A stretch of 64,000 nt of DNA from JAGVPT01 sp963717445 (GTDB lineage Bacteria; Bacteroidota; Ignavibacteria; UBA10030; UBA8401): contig OY970334.1 in assembly GCA_963717445.1 (NCBI GenBank), positions 2,046,001-2,110,000 of the forward strand, given 5' to 3'. A program made the position numbers and the translations under genes. This document shows, piece by piece, positions 17,455 through 27,588 of the stretch; position 1 is the stretch's first letter, and each line of letters opens with the position of its first letter. The notes below the pieces were generated by a model. That model made no database searches. It saw only the letters and a program-made list of their open reading frames with translations, and had not been told where the DNA came from.

Positions 17455-20400
17455 TCATCGCAATAAAATCATTTTTTTCACGAGAACAACATTCGCTGCT
17501 TCCAGCTTATAATGGTACACACCGCTTGCACAACGAGCGGCATTCCACGGCACGGAATATTCACCGGCGGCCACCCTTTCCTGGATCAGCGTTGCAATTT
17601 CTCTTCCCAAAACGTCGAACACCTTCAGCGTCACAAATCCCGGCGAAGGGATTGCGAAACGGATTGTTGTAGTTGGGTTGAAGGGATTGGGGAAATTCTG
17701 TGCGAGAGCGAACTGCGACGGAGCGACAACATTCGACCGATCAACAATTCCAGTATTGATATCGTAGAAGGCTGAAATTTGCGAGACGGGAAGCATATAA
17801 TTGTAGATTCGGATGTCGTCGAGCACCCCGTTGAAATCGTAAGCGTTATCTCCGGGAAGATCCTGGCCGATCGTGAGATCAACCGTTGTCGTATTGATAA
17901 GACCGGAAAATGAGGTGAAAGCATCGAGCTGGCCATTCACGTAAATTTCAAAATCCGATCCGTTGTAGCTTCCTGTCACATTATACAAGCTGTCGAGAAC
18001 GAGTTGCGTCGGGGAATCGAGGTCTTTTGCTACTCCCAAAGAGTTTTTCACAGTCCAGCGAAGCGTATTGGTATTCGGTGAAATTGAAAACTTCCACCTG
18101 TTTTGCCAGCTTCCATGAGAGATCACATACTGTTCCCGCGAAGAATAGAATGCACCTACCTTCATCCAGAAATTAACAGTGATGCCGGATTGAAAATTCA
18201 GGGTTGAATCATCCGGTACAATGATCGATGTCGTTGCCCCGTCGAACGAGTACGCGCTTGCCGGATGACCGAAACGATCGCTGGTAAATGAACCGCCATT
18301 CGCAGTACCATCATGGTGATAACCGCTCGCATCCTTGGTATCCGCGTTAAACGGATAGTATGCCACCAAATTGCCCGTTTGCCAATTGGAAAAATCTCTC
18401 ACTTCTAATCCAACGCTGTCTGCCGCTGTTCCACCATGACCGTCATCGACTGTGCATTGGATGTAATAGTTGCCCCCGGTTTGTGGAGATTGCCACGAGA
18501 CAATTGACCCCGTACCAGTCAGCAACCCGTTCGCAGTCGACCAATGATATGTTAATGTGTTGCTATCCGGGTCCATAGCGAAACAACTGATCGTGCTTGT
18601 TGCGCCAAGATCGATTTTCCCCGGCGACGCGTTCATTTTTTGAATCACCGGCGGATGATTGATCGATTGCACGACTGTTATCGTATCTGCTGCAGACGTT
18701 TGTGCCCCATGGGTATCACTGACAACGCATTGTACGACATACGCTCCGGCCGTGTCCGGTGCGTTCCATGTAATAATAGAACCGCTTCCGACAATAGAAC
18801 CGCCTGAAGCTTTCCACGAATAAGAAAGCGTGTCATTATCATTGTCCGTTGCCGTGCAAAAGATGAGCGTTGAATGACTTTTGAGTACAGTGTTGCTGTC
18901 GGGTGTGAGGCTTTTAATTCTTGGGGGATAATTCGCAGTCGCATGGCCCGAATGATAATCGACGACGATGCCGTTGATGAGCATCTGATCAAGGTTGTAT
19001 GTTGGAGTAACCGATGCCGGAGTATTCACCACGAGGACGGCACTGTTCGCATTAATCGGCAAGGCAACCACACCGGAAATATTTTTCAGGATGTATGAAT
19101 GCGATGCGGCATCGTACAAATCGTGCTGTCCCGATCCCGCATCAAAGCTTACGGAATGTTGGACTGAATCAGGATTGAACAAGAGAAACGTTGGATATGC
19201 AGCGGTGTGAAAATAATCGGTCTTCAAAACGTCTAGTCGAAGGATCATCGGAACATCGGTCGTGTCGATGACGCCTCCGAATATGCCGGCGTGCGAAGAT
19301 CCGTACAATGCAAAGTTGGTCGGGTTGCCGTTCCCGATGGCATCCCCGGTCGCGTATGGAACGATTGCTGGGTTGATCGGATCATGCTGGTGCATCGATT
19401 CGTGCGCAATGTACGATTGGGGATCATATTGATGCGACCACGCAGCTCCGTCCTGATTTTGATCGGGCAAATAGTTGGTATAAAAAAGACGCGCAGCATT
19501 CGCCGCATTGAGAACCCATTTACCAATGATCCTCGCAAAGCGGGCATCATAACGGACAAGTGGAACAAGAGCACCGCACTGTTCGAACGTGTTCATCACA
19601 AACGGATAGCCGTTCCCGCTGCCGTAGCCGGTTTCACCGATAAGCCCGTCGCAATCATACCCTCCCCAATTTCCAACTGTCACTCCCCATAATCTGGAGT
19701 TATCGCTCCCGTCGGAAAAGCACCACGTTACAATTTTCTCGATGTCGTACGTCGTGCCCAGCTCGGCATTCATCCGCGCGGCGATATAAGCACCATACGG
19801 CAGTTGAAGCTCGTACGATGGATTCTGAGCTACCGGATACGCTAGTAATGATTCCATTGCAAGCTCTGCCCCAATTCTGTATTGCACATTGCCTGTTTGC
19901 ACATAGGCGGAATAGAGGAGCCAGGCGATGGTTCCCCCTGCTTCCGGCTCAACCCATCCGGAGTTTGTCGGAGTCATCGTGGAGAGATTCCAGGCAGTAT
20001 GGTTAAGATTGGCGAGAGTCCACGGTGTCGTACCGGCACCCATTGCATTCAACGCAGCTAGCCATCGATTTGCGACAGTAACAAACTGGTTACGAAAATT
20101 TCCCGTCGTCGGGTACATGCTGTAGAGTTGATAGAAAAATACATTCGGCATCATATCATACCACCAATCGCTTCCGCTGGAGCCGCCCGGATTATTAAGG
20201 TACACGTCCTCTTGTGGGCTTTGATTGAACCAATTCTGACATGCCGATACCCAGTCAAACCCGAATTGATTGGTTTTATCGATCCCGACAAGGCTCGCAC
20301 TTACAACGGCGGGAATACAATTTATAGCCTCCTTTGTTTGAGAAGGCGACTGACCGACGTAACTCGATAGACTAAAATTCTGGCCCACTACTGACACGAG

Positions 20401-20622
20401 AGGCAAGTATTTCCCGGTCAAGTTCGAATTGAAGACAAGTGAATCGTATCCAATGGCTACACCTTTCCAGTCTCTCATCAAGTACGGCGACGGCTTATTA
20501 GGCATGAGTTCAATTCTCGGGATCGAAATCTGCTGGGCAGCGGAGACGCAGGTCATTGCAATTGAAGCCAGAAAAATAATTCCGGTATTGTGATATGCCA
20601 ATGTATTTGTCCAGCAGTTCAT
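17455..20622 (-). CDS. Large secreted protein: putative alpha-barrel catalytic domain, Ig-like and LamG modules, T9SS sorting domain
   Basis: 1055 residues with a signal peptide ending in SAAQQ. Residues about 40-560 form an uncharacterised helical-barrel-like domain rich in aromatic and acidic motifs (GSDWWYDMMPNVFFYQLY, EPEAGGTIAWLLYSAYVQTG, NWGGYDCDGLIGETGYGSGNGYP, HQYDPQSYIAHESMHQHDP), suggesting a glycoside hydrolase or lyase. Two Ig/PKD-like domains follow (about 570-740; both with DNDNDTLSYSWKA-type strands). Next is a LamG/concanavalin-like domain (about 744-950; LVAYYPFNADTKDASGYHHDG), then a type IX sorting domain (QNFPNPFNP, ending KKMILLR). Its start overlaps the stop of the upstream barrel gene by 4 bp. 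It should act outside the cell on a polymer; the linkage cut is unknown. Confidence 0.85.
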   Translation of the reverse strand: MNCWTNTLAYHNTGIIFLASIAMTCVSAAQQISIPRIELMPNKPSPYLMRDWKGVAIGYDSLVFNSNLTGKYLPLVSVVGQNFSLSSYVGQSPSQTKEAINCIPAVVSASLVGIDKTNQFGFDWVSACQNWFNQSPQEDVYLNNPGGSSGSDWWYDMMPNVFFYQLYSMYPTTGNFRNQFVTVANRWLAALNAMGAGTTPWTLANLNHTAWNLSTMTPTNSGWVEPEAGGTIAWLLYSAYVQTGNVQYRIGAELAMESLLAYPVAQNPSYELQLPYGAYIAARMNAELGTTYDIEKIVTWCFSDGSDNSRLWGVTVGNWGGYDCDGLIGETGYGSGNGYPFVMNTFEQCGALVPLVRYDARFARIIGKWVLNAANAARLFYTNYLPDQNQDGAAWSHQYDPQSYIAHESMHQHDPINPAIVPYATGDAIGNGNPTNFALYGSSHAGIFGGVIDTTDVPMILRLDVLKTDYFHTAAYPTFLLFNPDSVQHSVSFDAGSGQHDLYDAASHSYILKNISGVVALPINANSAVLVVNTPASVTPTYNLDQMLINGIVVDYHSGHATANYPPRIKSLTPDSNTVLKSHSTLIFCTATDNDNDTLSYSWKASGGSIVGSGSIITWNAPDTAGAYVVQCVVSDTHGAQTSAADTITVVQSINHPPVIQKMNASPGKIDLGATSTISCFAMDPDSNTLTYHWSTANGLLTGTGSIVSWQSPQTGGNYYIQCTVDDGHGGTAADSVGLEVRDFSNWQTGNLVAYYPFNADTKDASGYHHDGTANGGSFTSDRFGHPASAYSFDGATTSIIVPDDSTLNFQSGITVNFWMKVGAFYSSREQYVISHGSWQNRWKFSISPNTNTLRWTVKNSLGVAKDLDSPTQLVLDSLYNVTGSYNGSDFEIYVNGQLDAFTSFSGLINTTTVDLTIGQDLPGDNAYDFNGVLDDIRIYNYMLPVSQISAFYDINTGIVDRSNVVAPSQFALAQNFPNPFNPTTTIRFAIPSPGFVTLKVFDVLGREIATLIQERVAAGEYSVPWNAARCASGVYHYKLEAANVVLVKKMILLR

Positions 20623-22001
20623 CGGTTGTTTTTACCCTCATGCAACGTCAATGCCCCTGTCGCCAGGTCTAATGCAAGAGTCAATTCATTCCCCGATTCG
20701 TTTTCAAAAGCTCCCTCAATGGAATGTTCCGACGATGATTCTTTTATTTTCTTATAGAGCAAATATTTCTTTGCGATTGGATACCTGTCGATTTCAACAA
20801 GCGTATGCAGCGCCTCGATTGTCGATTCGGCGCCGGAGTTCTTATTCATCGTGAGCGAATCCATGATCCCGTCAAAGCATCTGCCGCTTGCGGAATCGTA
20901 CATCTGCCGGTGTGCAATATTATTTCCGAACAGCCATGACGCCGCGAGTCCGGCCATTTTTTCGTATGTTTCATTTTTCGTTGCATCATACAGGCGAAGA
21001 AGTCCGACAGCGATTGGGCGGATGCCATAGGCTATTTGCTCTCGATTAACATTGCTGTCGGGATGAGCGATATCCAATTCTTTCATGTACCCTTGAATAA
21101 GCAGACGGCTGTAAAACCCCAGAGCCTCACGCTCAGCAGAGCGGATCATCGCACTATCGCCCAGAAGCGCGCCTGCGCCAGCCAACGCTTCTGTCTGCCC
21201 ATTCCCCCACATATGCCACATCGTTTCCCATGACCGGTGAAGCCCGTACGGAAACGTCGTTGCATCTCCATCTTGCATCATCATAAGACCGTCGGCCAGT
21301 TTTTCGATGAAATCTTTGACTCTCGGGTCTCCAGTTGTGCGGTAGTATTCCGTTAGTCCCAGTAATAACTCTGAAGTCACATCGGCGCCGGAATCATACA
21401 CCAGCCACTCCGGTATTCGAAGTTGTCCGACACGCTTCATTTCTCCAAATCTTTTCACGAGTGCTTCGATGTGCGGAAACGTTCGGATAATTCCATCGTT
21501 GAGTTGTGATGCGAATGCGGTGTCGAGGTCTTTGAATATTTCATATCCAAGGGACATGCTCCAGACGCCACGCACTGCCCACCACCCAAACGATTTGTAG
21601 CTTGTTTTTCCGGTTTGGTTGAAGGTATGGTCGGCAAATATAAAATTATAGAACTCCCCGTCGCTTGTCTCCATTGCAGCGACGAATTTCAAAAGCGATC
21701 GGGCGTCAGCGAGGTTTGAGCTATCGTGAGTAAGCTCAAAGCGGCGTAGCGTAACAACTGCTGCTCGGGCCGCATCATCTACACACGCAATGCCTTCAGG
21801 CCCGGATTCCTTTGCATCGACCCAACGGTAGCCGGGATAGTTCGAATAAATATGAACAATGCTGACTGTGTCGCCGTTCAATGCTATTTTTTCTGTGAGA
21901 TGTTCAAGATGTTTGAAGTTGACAAGTGAAGACTGCTCCTGGGCCGGCGCGCCTTGTAAGCAGAAAAATGAGAATGCGGCAATCTTCAGAAAGTTTTTCA
22001 T
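20619..22001 (-). CDS. Exported (alpha/alpha) barrel protein, putative glycoside hydrolase
   Basis: 460 residues from the ATG at 22001, chosen because it begins a clear signal peptide (MKNFLKIAAFSFFCLQG, APAQ cleavage site) and overlaps the kinase stop by 4 bp. The mature part has the pattern of a six-hairpin helical barrel: GYRWVDAKESGPEGIACVDDAARAAVVTLRRFE near the start, FGWWAVRGVWSMSLGY, HRSWETMWHMWGNGQTEALAGAGALL and QIAYGIRPIAVGLLRLYD. The conserved acidic CVDDAAR and DSGAD motifs could be catalytic. I do not recognise a CAZy family. It is periplasmic by prediction and is coupled to the kinase before it and the large T9SS protein after it. Confidence 0.82.
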   Translation of the reverse strand: MKNFLKIAAFSFFCLQGAPAQEQSSLVNFKHLEHLTEKIALNGDTVSIVHIYSNYPGYRWVDAKESGPEGIACVDDAARAAVVTLRRFELTHDSSNLADARSLLKFVAAMETSDGEFYNFIFADHTFNQTGKTSYKSFGWWAVRGVWSMSLGYEIFKDLDTAFASQLNDGIIRTFPHIEALVKRFGEMKRVGQLRIPEWLVYDSGADVTSELLLGLTEYYRTTGDPRVKDFIEKLADGLMMMQDGDATTFPYGLHRSWETMWHMWGNGQTEALAGAGALLGDSAMIRSAEREALGFYSRLLIQGYMKELDIAHPDSNVNREQIAYGIRPIAVGLLRLYDATKNETYEKMAGLAASWLFGNNIAHRQMYDSASGRCFDGIMDSLTMNKNSGAESTIEALHTLVEIDRYPIAKKYLLYKKIKESSSEHSIEGAFENESGNELTLALDLATGALTLHEGKNNR

Positions 22002-22984
22002 GAGGGATTTGTTTGCTTCGACTTTAGAAATTTTCTTAGCGATGCAGCGTCCGGAAGCGCCGGAATGGCACCGTGTTTCGAGGCGGTCAGCGCACCGACG
22101 GCGTTCGCGGTGCGGCAATTCGATGCAAGATCGCTCAATGTTAACTCGGCAATGCTTTTTCCGCTTCGAACAAGACCGTGCAAGAACGCGGCAAAGAAAC
22201 CATCACCACATCCCGTTGTGTCGGCACTCTTCACATGAAAACCCTGCACATATCCGGAATGTTGCGCGGTCCTGAAATAGCATCCTCTCTCGCCGAGCGT
22301 CACTACGACAAGAGCCGGTCCTATTGAGATGAATGTGCCGGCGGCGGCTTCAATATCCTCAGACCCGGAAAGAAACGCTGCCTCCTCGTCATTCATTCGA
22401 ACCACGTCGGACAAACGGAGCGCCTTCAAAATGTTTTTACGCGCTTCCTCGCGTGACTCCCACAACGATAATCGAAGATTCGGGTCGAATGCTATCATAC
22501 AGCCTTCACGCCGCAGCCTCTTCGCAACGCGAAATAGCGATGTCCTTGCCGGTTCATGCATCAACAAAAATGAGCTGACAGCCACAATTGTCGATTTTGC
22601 AACTCTGTCAATATTGACATCGGCCGTCAAAAGCTGTTCATCCGCAGGGTTCCGTTCCCAGAATTCAAAATCGCGGTTGCCCGATTTTGTGAGAGATACA
22701 AACGCGAGCCGTGTTTTGTGGTCGAGATCGAAACTGACGCCCGAGGTATCGACACCGAAACGTTTCAATTCCGAGCACAAAAATTTTCCAAACGGGTCGG
22801 CACCGACTTTTCCGACAAAGGCGGAGCGGGTTCCCAACTTCGCCAGCCCAACGGCAACATTCGCCGGAGCTCCTCCGGCAAGTTTCAAAAATCCGACGGC
22901 TTCCGAAAGCGTTGCGCCTCTCTCAGTGGAAACAAAATCGATAAGCAGCTCACCTATGCATGTTACGTCGGGATGTGATTTCAT
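21998..22984 (-). CDS. PfkB-family sugar kinase
   Basis: 328 residues. The N-terminal GELLIDFVS and GGAPANVAVGLAKLGT motifs and the C-terminal anion-hole/catalytic-base motif DTTGCGDGFFAAFLHGL (near residue 255) are those of the ribokinase/fructokinase family. It phosphorylates a sugar, using ATP, in the cytoplasm. Fructokinase or 2-keto-3-deoxygluconate kinase are the closest likely roles, but the substrate cannot be fixed from sequence. Its start overlaps the dehydrogenase stop by 4 bp and its stop overlaps the next gene by 4 bp. Together with the dehydrogenase it may convert the released sugar to a phosphate ester. Confidence 0.9.
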   Translation of the reverse strand: MKSHPDVTCIGELLIDFVSTERGATLSEAVGFLKLAGGAPANVAVGLAKLGTRSAFVGKVGADPFGKFLCSELKRFGVDTSGVSFDLDHKTRLAFVSLTKSGNRDFEFWERNPADEQLLTADVNIDRVAKSTIVAVSSFLLMHEPARTSLFRVAKRLRREGCMIAFDPNLRLSLWESREEARKNILKALRLSDVVRMNDEEAAFLSGSEDIEAAAGTFISIGPALVVVTLGERGCYFRTAQHSGYVQGFHVKSADTTGCGDGFFAAFLHGLVRSGKSIAELTLSDLASNCRTANAVGALTASKHGAIPALPDAASLRKFLKSKQTNPS

Positions 22985-23997
22985 CTGTTGGGCTCAATAA
23001 TGCTTTTAATGGTTCTTCCATCTTTCTGAAGAGCAAGCGCTTCACGAACGCCATCGAGCGGAAATTTGTCGATCTGAAATTTATCGATTCGCACTTTTCC
23101 CGCATTCAACAGCGCGATTGAACGCGAAAAGGTGTTCGGGTTGACATACGATCCGACAATAGTGAGTTCCTTAAAATAAATCTGGTTCGGTTCGACCGGA
23201 ATTTTTTCTCCGATCGGGCAAACACCGAAGAATTCAATAGTTCCTCCACGCCGGGCAATTTCCAGCGCCAACTGGGCTGTCTGCGGCTTACCCACACATT
23301 CTATCACAACATCGGCACCGATATTTGTGGCGTCCATAACGGCAGTCTTTGTGTGGTTTACCGTTGGATCAAGAAGAACATCCGCGCCAAGCTCGGCGGC
23401 AATGAGCCGCTTATGTTCATTGGGTTCGACGAGAATGGTGCGGCTAGCGCCGGCATTCCTGGCAAGCTGGAGCATAATCAAACCGATGGTTCCGCCTCCA
23501 ATGATGACGACGGTATCGCCCGCGCAGATATTGGCTCTGTCGATTCCGTGAACGGCGCACGAAACAGGCTCGACAAACGCAGCGGCTTCCGGTTTCATCC
23601 CCTCCGGCAATACATAAATTTGTTGCGACGGCACAAAACGGTACTCAGCCATTCCCCCGTCCCGGTCAACGCCAAGGGCTTGCAGGTTTGCACATAGATG
23701 AACAAGCCCACGACGGCAAAAATAACAGACGCCGCAAGAAATATTCGGGTCAACCGAGGCACGCTGTCCCGCCGCTACCCCATACACCGCGATCCCGACA
23801 TCTTCCACCACGCCGGTGAACTCGTGGCCAAGCACAACAGGAGGAGTAGCACGGGAAGTTCCTTCCACGATGTGGACATCTGTTCCGCACACACCGCACG
23901 CCTGAACCTTTAGCAGCACCTCGTTCGGCAGAAGCGTTCGTACCGGTGTCGACCGAACGGTAAGGGAATGCGGCTTTTCAAAAAGTGCAACTTTCAT
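22981..23997 (-). CDS. Zinc-dependent medium-chain alcohol/polyol dehydrogenase
   Basis: 338 residues. The catalytic zinc site is seen in CGVCGTD (near residue 35) and GHEFTGVVEDVG. The structural zinc site is the four-Cys set CGVCYFCRRGLVHLC. The Rossmann fold shows VVIIGGGTIGLIMLQLAR with VEPNEHKR after it, which suggests an NAD preference. The family includes sorbitol, threonine and xylitol dehydrogenases. It begins 6 bp after the stop of the upstream 853-residue gene and overlaps the kinase gene by 4 bp, so it is part of the same transcript. It probably oxidises a sugar or polyol in the catabolic pathway. Confidence 0.9.
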   Translation of the reverse strand: MKVALFEKPHSLTVRSTPVRTLLPNEVLLKVQACGVCGTDVHIVEGTSRATPPVVLGHEFTGVVEDVGIAVYGVAAGQRASVDPNISCGVCYFCRRGLVHLCANLQALGVDRDGGMAEYRFVPSQQIYVLPEGMKPEAAAFVEPVSCAVHGIDRANICAGDTVVIIGGGTIGLIMLQLARNAGASRTILVEPNEHKRLIAAELGADVLLDPTVNHTKTAVMDATNIGADVVIECVGKPQTAQLALEIARRGGTIEFFGVCPIGEKIPVEPNQIYFKELTIVGSYVNPNTFSRSIALLNAGKVRIDKFQIDKFPLDGVREALALQKDGRTIKSIIEPNR

Positions 23998-24003
23998 AAC
24001 CCT

Positions 24004-26565
24004 CTAATAAATAATGCGAAGGACTTGCTTCTTCTCGGAACCGACAAAATTCAACGTAAGCGCTTCGTTGCCGTCGTCTAGTGAACGAATAACATTTTTT
24101 AAAGGCCTTCCATCCAATAAAATTTTCTTTGCTTTTTTCGCACCGATAATCTTTGCTGTTATTGCGTGTCCCTGAAATGAAGAGAAAATGCAATCAAGCG
24201 ATCGCGTTTTTTCGGCGTACTTCGCAGTATAGAGGATCGCGTTGATGCTTTCAAGATAAGGATTGCCCGCGACGCCAAAGTTGATTTCACATTGTGTAGA
24301 TTGGACGGCGTCCAGCGGAAAGATCACCGATGAAACATTCTTACCTCCGCTTATCCATGAATGAAGTGTTTTCCCGTTTCCCTTTATAAGGATATTTTTT
24401 TGCAAACCAAACGCAAGCGAGAAATTGGCAGAATCAAAATTCGAGGGACGGGGTGTTGACGCCGACAGGTTCCATTCATTTTCGCTGACACCAAACAGAC
24501 GATACAGCACGTTGAGGTAGAATCCTCCTGCCCATAAAAACGACGGCTTGTCGATCTTTCCGAATTCAACCGACGAAGTGTCGGCAAAACGGTATTCGTA
24601 CATTGCAGGCTGGCCCATTGGACTTTGAGCAATTCCGTCAAGCGTAAGCGTTCTTTTAAAGAACTGCACTGCTTCATCAGTTTTTCCGCTGGCTTGCAAC
24701 GCAAGAATATACCATGCTGTCGAATGAGGCCAGACGCCCCCGTTAGCGTACACGTACGGGGCGCCCGCTTCATTTCCCAACAATTTGAAATAGGAGATCA
24801 TCGAATCGGTGTGAAAGTCCGGCGGCGCAACGATCCGCACACCGATACGCTGATCGACAAGCTCCTTTTGAGCTGTGGTGAGAAGCTGTTCCGACCTATC
24901 GCTATTTAATACTCCATAAATGGGAGCGAGCAGCGAGCCCGCATAATAATGGTAGTCGAGATCCGGTCCGTTGAAGTTGGTAAGAAATTGTTGATCATTG
25001 TTCCATAATTTTTCATTCAATACTTTTTGCATTTTGTCCGCAGACCGTTCAAGTTCAAGCAGATGGTCTCCGCTGCTTTTACCCAGTGCAGCACTGACGT
25101 ACACAAACTCCCTCAGCGCCCGAATAGTAAGGATGGTCAAGTACGAGCGGGCGCCCTCACGATTGCCGATATCCCACCAATCCGGATGCTTTGCATACAT
25201 CAAGCCGTCTGCTTTGCGCTGGGAGAGAATCATTTCAAGGCTTGTGCTCACCAACGGATAGAGCGTGTTCACCGTAGCCGAATCAAGAGAATGCCGGTAA
25301 TAGCTTGCCGTGGCGAGAATGAACCAGAGATGATTCCAATTATCGGGGGCGCAGTATTCAGTTTTGAAGCCATCGTCGCGCCAATAATAGGCGTGAGGAA
25401 TGATATTATCTTTCGCTAGAGAGCGAACGTATAGTAAATCCCTTTTCACGCGTTGAAGATCAAAGTTCACCGCGCCAATGTCCGTCAGCAACAGGTCATG
25501 GGTGAAGAAAAAATTATATTCAGCGGGGCACGGCATAGGGACAACATGCCCGTCAATGTCGTGGGCATTTGCAGCGATAAGACCTCGCGCCCAAATGGCC
25601 GACCTATCCAGCCAACGATCGCCTGTTATGAAATGCGAATCCTTCTCCGCTTTTCGGACAATGTAATTATCATACTCTGCCACTTCCTGCCGCCAAGCGC
25701 CCGAGAGAAAACTCATCCTTTTTTTCACTTCACCCCGGGGACAACTTCCAATAATTTGCACAATGATCATGGAGTCATCAGGCGCGATTTCCTCACGATA
25801 CAAGAAGGCTGCGACCGGTTTTCCCGGCTGAGAAGATGAGATCAATTCGCGGTTCAGTTTCGATGTTGAGTCGGTAATCCAGCTTGATGTTCCGCTGTCG
25901 GTCACCGCAAGAGCGCTTGCGCTCGACAACCATGTTACCGGGTGAACGCCTGCGTTCTCTGCGAAAACGCTTGCCCGTCTCGTTTCCGGATCGTCAAAGT
26001 GTGCAATGATTGCGCTCACCGTGCTGTCGTATTCAATCCAGGCAGAATCTTTTCGAGCGTATGTTTGACACGTCCGAAGACTCATAAGAAGATGAGTATA
26101 AATTTCGACGGGAATCTTCCGGCCGGAAATGTTTTTAATCGTGAGGGAGACCGTCATCGCCGGTTGATTCATACAAAACTCGTACGAAAGAAAATATTCA
26201 AGCTCAGATTCCCGCTTGTGAAATATTGTTTTATGGGGACTGAGCGTGTAATCCCATGAATCTTTTCCAAGCCATCGCTTTGCTTCCCCACCAACTCGAA
26301 TGCCAAGTGCAAACGGCAACGAATTTCCCCGCTTCCAATAGTCGGTGCTGACGTCGATGCTGTTCGCTACCGGATAGTAAAAACTAATGCGGGAGGGAAT
26401 GGGGCGGCTCTCATGGAACTCGGCACCGACAAACCTTCCCCCGACTTCTAGTTGACCATAGTGCCTGTCAAAAAAATATGAAAGAGGATCGCTTGAGCTT
26501 TGCGCGAATACGCCGCCCCAAGTGAACACTACAGACACAAACGTTATCCATCTTAAATAATTCAT
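24004..26565 (-). CDS. Exported amylo-glucosidase-like (alpha/alpha)6 glycoside hydrolase
   Basis: 853 residues from the ATG at 26565, which opens a signal peptide ending GGVFAQSSS; an upstream extension of 30 codons lacks signal features and is left out. Residues about 20-330 form a beta-sandwich N-terminal domain. Residues about 340-720 form the helical barrel: DRWLDRSAIWARGLIAANAHDIDGHVVPMPCPAEYNFFFTHDLLLTDIGAV, APDNWNHLWFILATASYYR, HPDWWDIGNREGARSYLTI and NGGVWPHSTAWYILAL. This resembles glycogen-debranching and GH63-type enzymes. Its substrate is unknown; as a periplasmic enzyme in a mannoside cluster it may trim imported oligosaccharides. It follows the ABC permease by 210 bp, a stretch in which I see no gene. 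Confidence 0.82.
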   Translation of the reverse strand: MNYLRWITFVSVVFTWGGVFAQSSSDPLSYFFDRHYGQLEVGGRFVGAEFHESRPIPSRISFYYPVANSIDVSTDYWKRGNSLPFALGIRVGGEAKRWLGKDSWDYTLSPHKTIFHKRESELEYFLSYEFCMNQPAMTVSLTIKNISGRKIPVEIYTHLLMSLRTCQTYARKDSAWIEYDSTVSAIIAHFDDPETRRASVFAENAGVHPVTWLSSASALAVTDSGTSSWITDSTSKLNRELISSSQPGKPVAAFLYREEIAPDDSMIIVQIIGSCPRGEVKKRMSFLSGAWRQEVAEYDNYIVRKAEKDSHFITGDRWLDRSAIWARGLIAANAHDIDGHVVPMPCPAEYNFFFTHDLLLTDIGAVNFDLQRVKRDLLYVRSLAKDNIIPHAYYWRDDGFKTEYCAPDNWNHLWFILATASYYRHSLDSATVNTLYPLVSTSLEMILSQRKADGLMYAKHPDWWDIGNREGARSYLTILTIRALREFVYVSAALGKSSGDHLLELERSADKMQKVLNEKLWNNDQQFLTNFNGPDLDYHYYAGSLLAPIYGVLNSDRSEQLLTTAQKELVDQRIGVRIVAPPDFHTDSMISYFKLLGNEAGAPYVYANGGVWPHSTAWYILALQASGKTDEAVQFFKRTLTLDGIAQSPMGQPAMYEYRFADTSSVEFGKIDKPSFLWAGGFYLNVLYRLFGVSENEWNLSASTPRPSNFDSANFSLAFGLQKNILIKGNGKTLHSWISGGKNVSSVIFPLDAVQSTQCEINFGVAGNPYLESINAILYTAKYAEKTRSLDCIFSSFQGHAITAKIIGAKKAKKILLDGRPLKNVIRSLDDGNEALTLNFVGSEKKQVLRIIY

Positions 26566-26775
26566 TCCCGTCTCACTGTGTTTTGCGCAAAGGCAATCAC
26601 CCAATGTAAACGGGACGAGTGTTCCTTGCTCGTTTGATTCATAATCTCTCCACAAAACATTAATTGCTGGAATGTAATATTGGAATATGCTCCGCCTGGT
26701 ACCTACGACATGTTGGCCTCAGGGTCGTTCTCAAAAAAAACACCCGTAGCACAACAATCGGGATGTGCCGGCACA

Positions 26776-27588
26776 TTATCCCTTAATCCCGGTGTAAGCC
26801 ATACCTTCTATGAAATACCGTTGAAAAAATGCATACGCAATGACGACCGGCAGTGCCAGCAGCGTCGCTGCGGCAAGCTGCATCCCGAGCTGCGACTCAG
26901 CCTCGCCGCCGATGACAAATATTGTGACAAGCTGCGGCATCGTCATAAGGGTTCGTTCACGAACGACGATCAACGGCCACAGGACATCGTTCCAGCTTGC
27001 CATGAACGTAAGAATCGCAACCGTGACGATCACTGCACGGGAGAGAGGCCAAATCAAAAGAAAAAGAATTCGAAGCTCCGAGCAGCCGTCAATGCGGGCG
27101 GCGTCTATCAACGCTTGAGGCAGGCTTATAAAAAATTGACGAAATACAATGATGCTGAAGGCGCTCATCATTGTCGGCGCAATTAACGAGGCGTACGTAT
27201 CGGTTAAACCAAGCTTCACCATCAAAATGTATTGCGGTATCAACGTTATCTGAAACGGAATCATCATCGTGAAAAGAATCAGGGCGTACAACAACTTGCT
27301 GCCGAAAAATCTGAGCCGCGCCAGCGCATAGCCAACCATCGAGCCGAACACAACGACCGACGCCGTTGTCGACAGGGAAACGATAATGCTGTTGAGGAAG
27401 GCTCTGGCAATTGGAATTTTTGTCAGCACCTGTTCATAACTATGGAAGGATGCGTGCGGCGACCAGAGGGAGAGGTTGCTGATCTCCAATTCCGGCTTCA
27501 TTGAACCGGCGAGCATCCACAAGAACGGATAGGCAAAAATCGCCGCGCCGGCCAGCAGAAGGAAAAATTTCATCGATGATTTGATCAT
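26776..27588 (-). CDS. Sugar ABC transporter permease, MalG type
   Basis: 270 residues with six membrane segments. The EAA loop that docks the ATPase is present (QALIDAARIDGCSELRILFLLIWPLSRAVIV), and the C-terminus GMAYTGIKG is typical of MalG-like permeases. It pairs with the MalF-type permease, overlapping it by 4 bp. The substrate is inferred from the cluster to be a mannose-containing oligosaccharide. No ATPase gene follows, so a multitask ATPase encoded elsewhere would be needed. Confidence 0.93.
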   Translation of the reverse strand: MIKSSMKFFLLLAGAAIFAYPFLWMLAGSMKPELEISNLSLWSPHASFHSYEQVLTKIPIARAFLNSIIVSLSTTASVVVFGSMVGYALARLRFFGSKLLYALILFTMMIPFQITLIPQYILMVKLGLTDTYASLIAPTMMSAFSIIVFRQFFISLPQALIDAARIDGCSELRILFLLIWPLSRAVIVTVAILTFMASWNDVLWPLIVVRERTLMTMPQLVTIFVIGGEAESQLGMQLAAATLLALPVVIAYAFFQRYFIEGMAYTGIKG

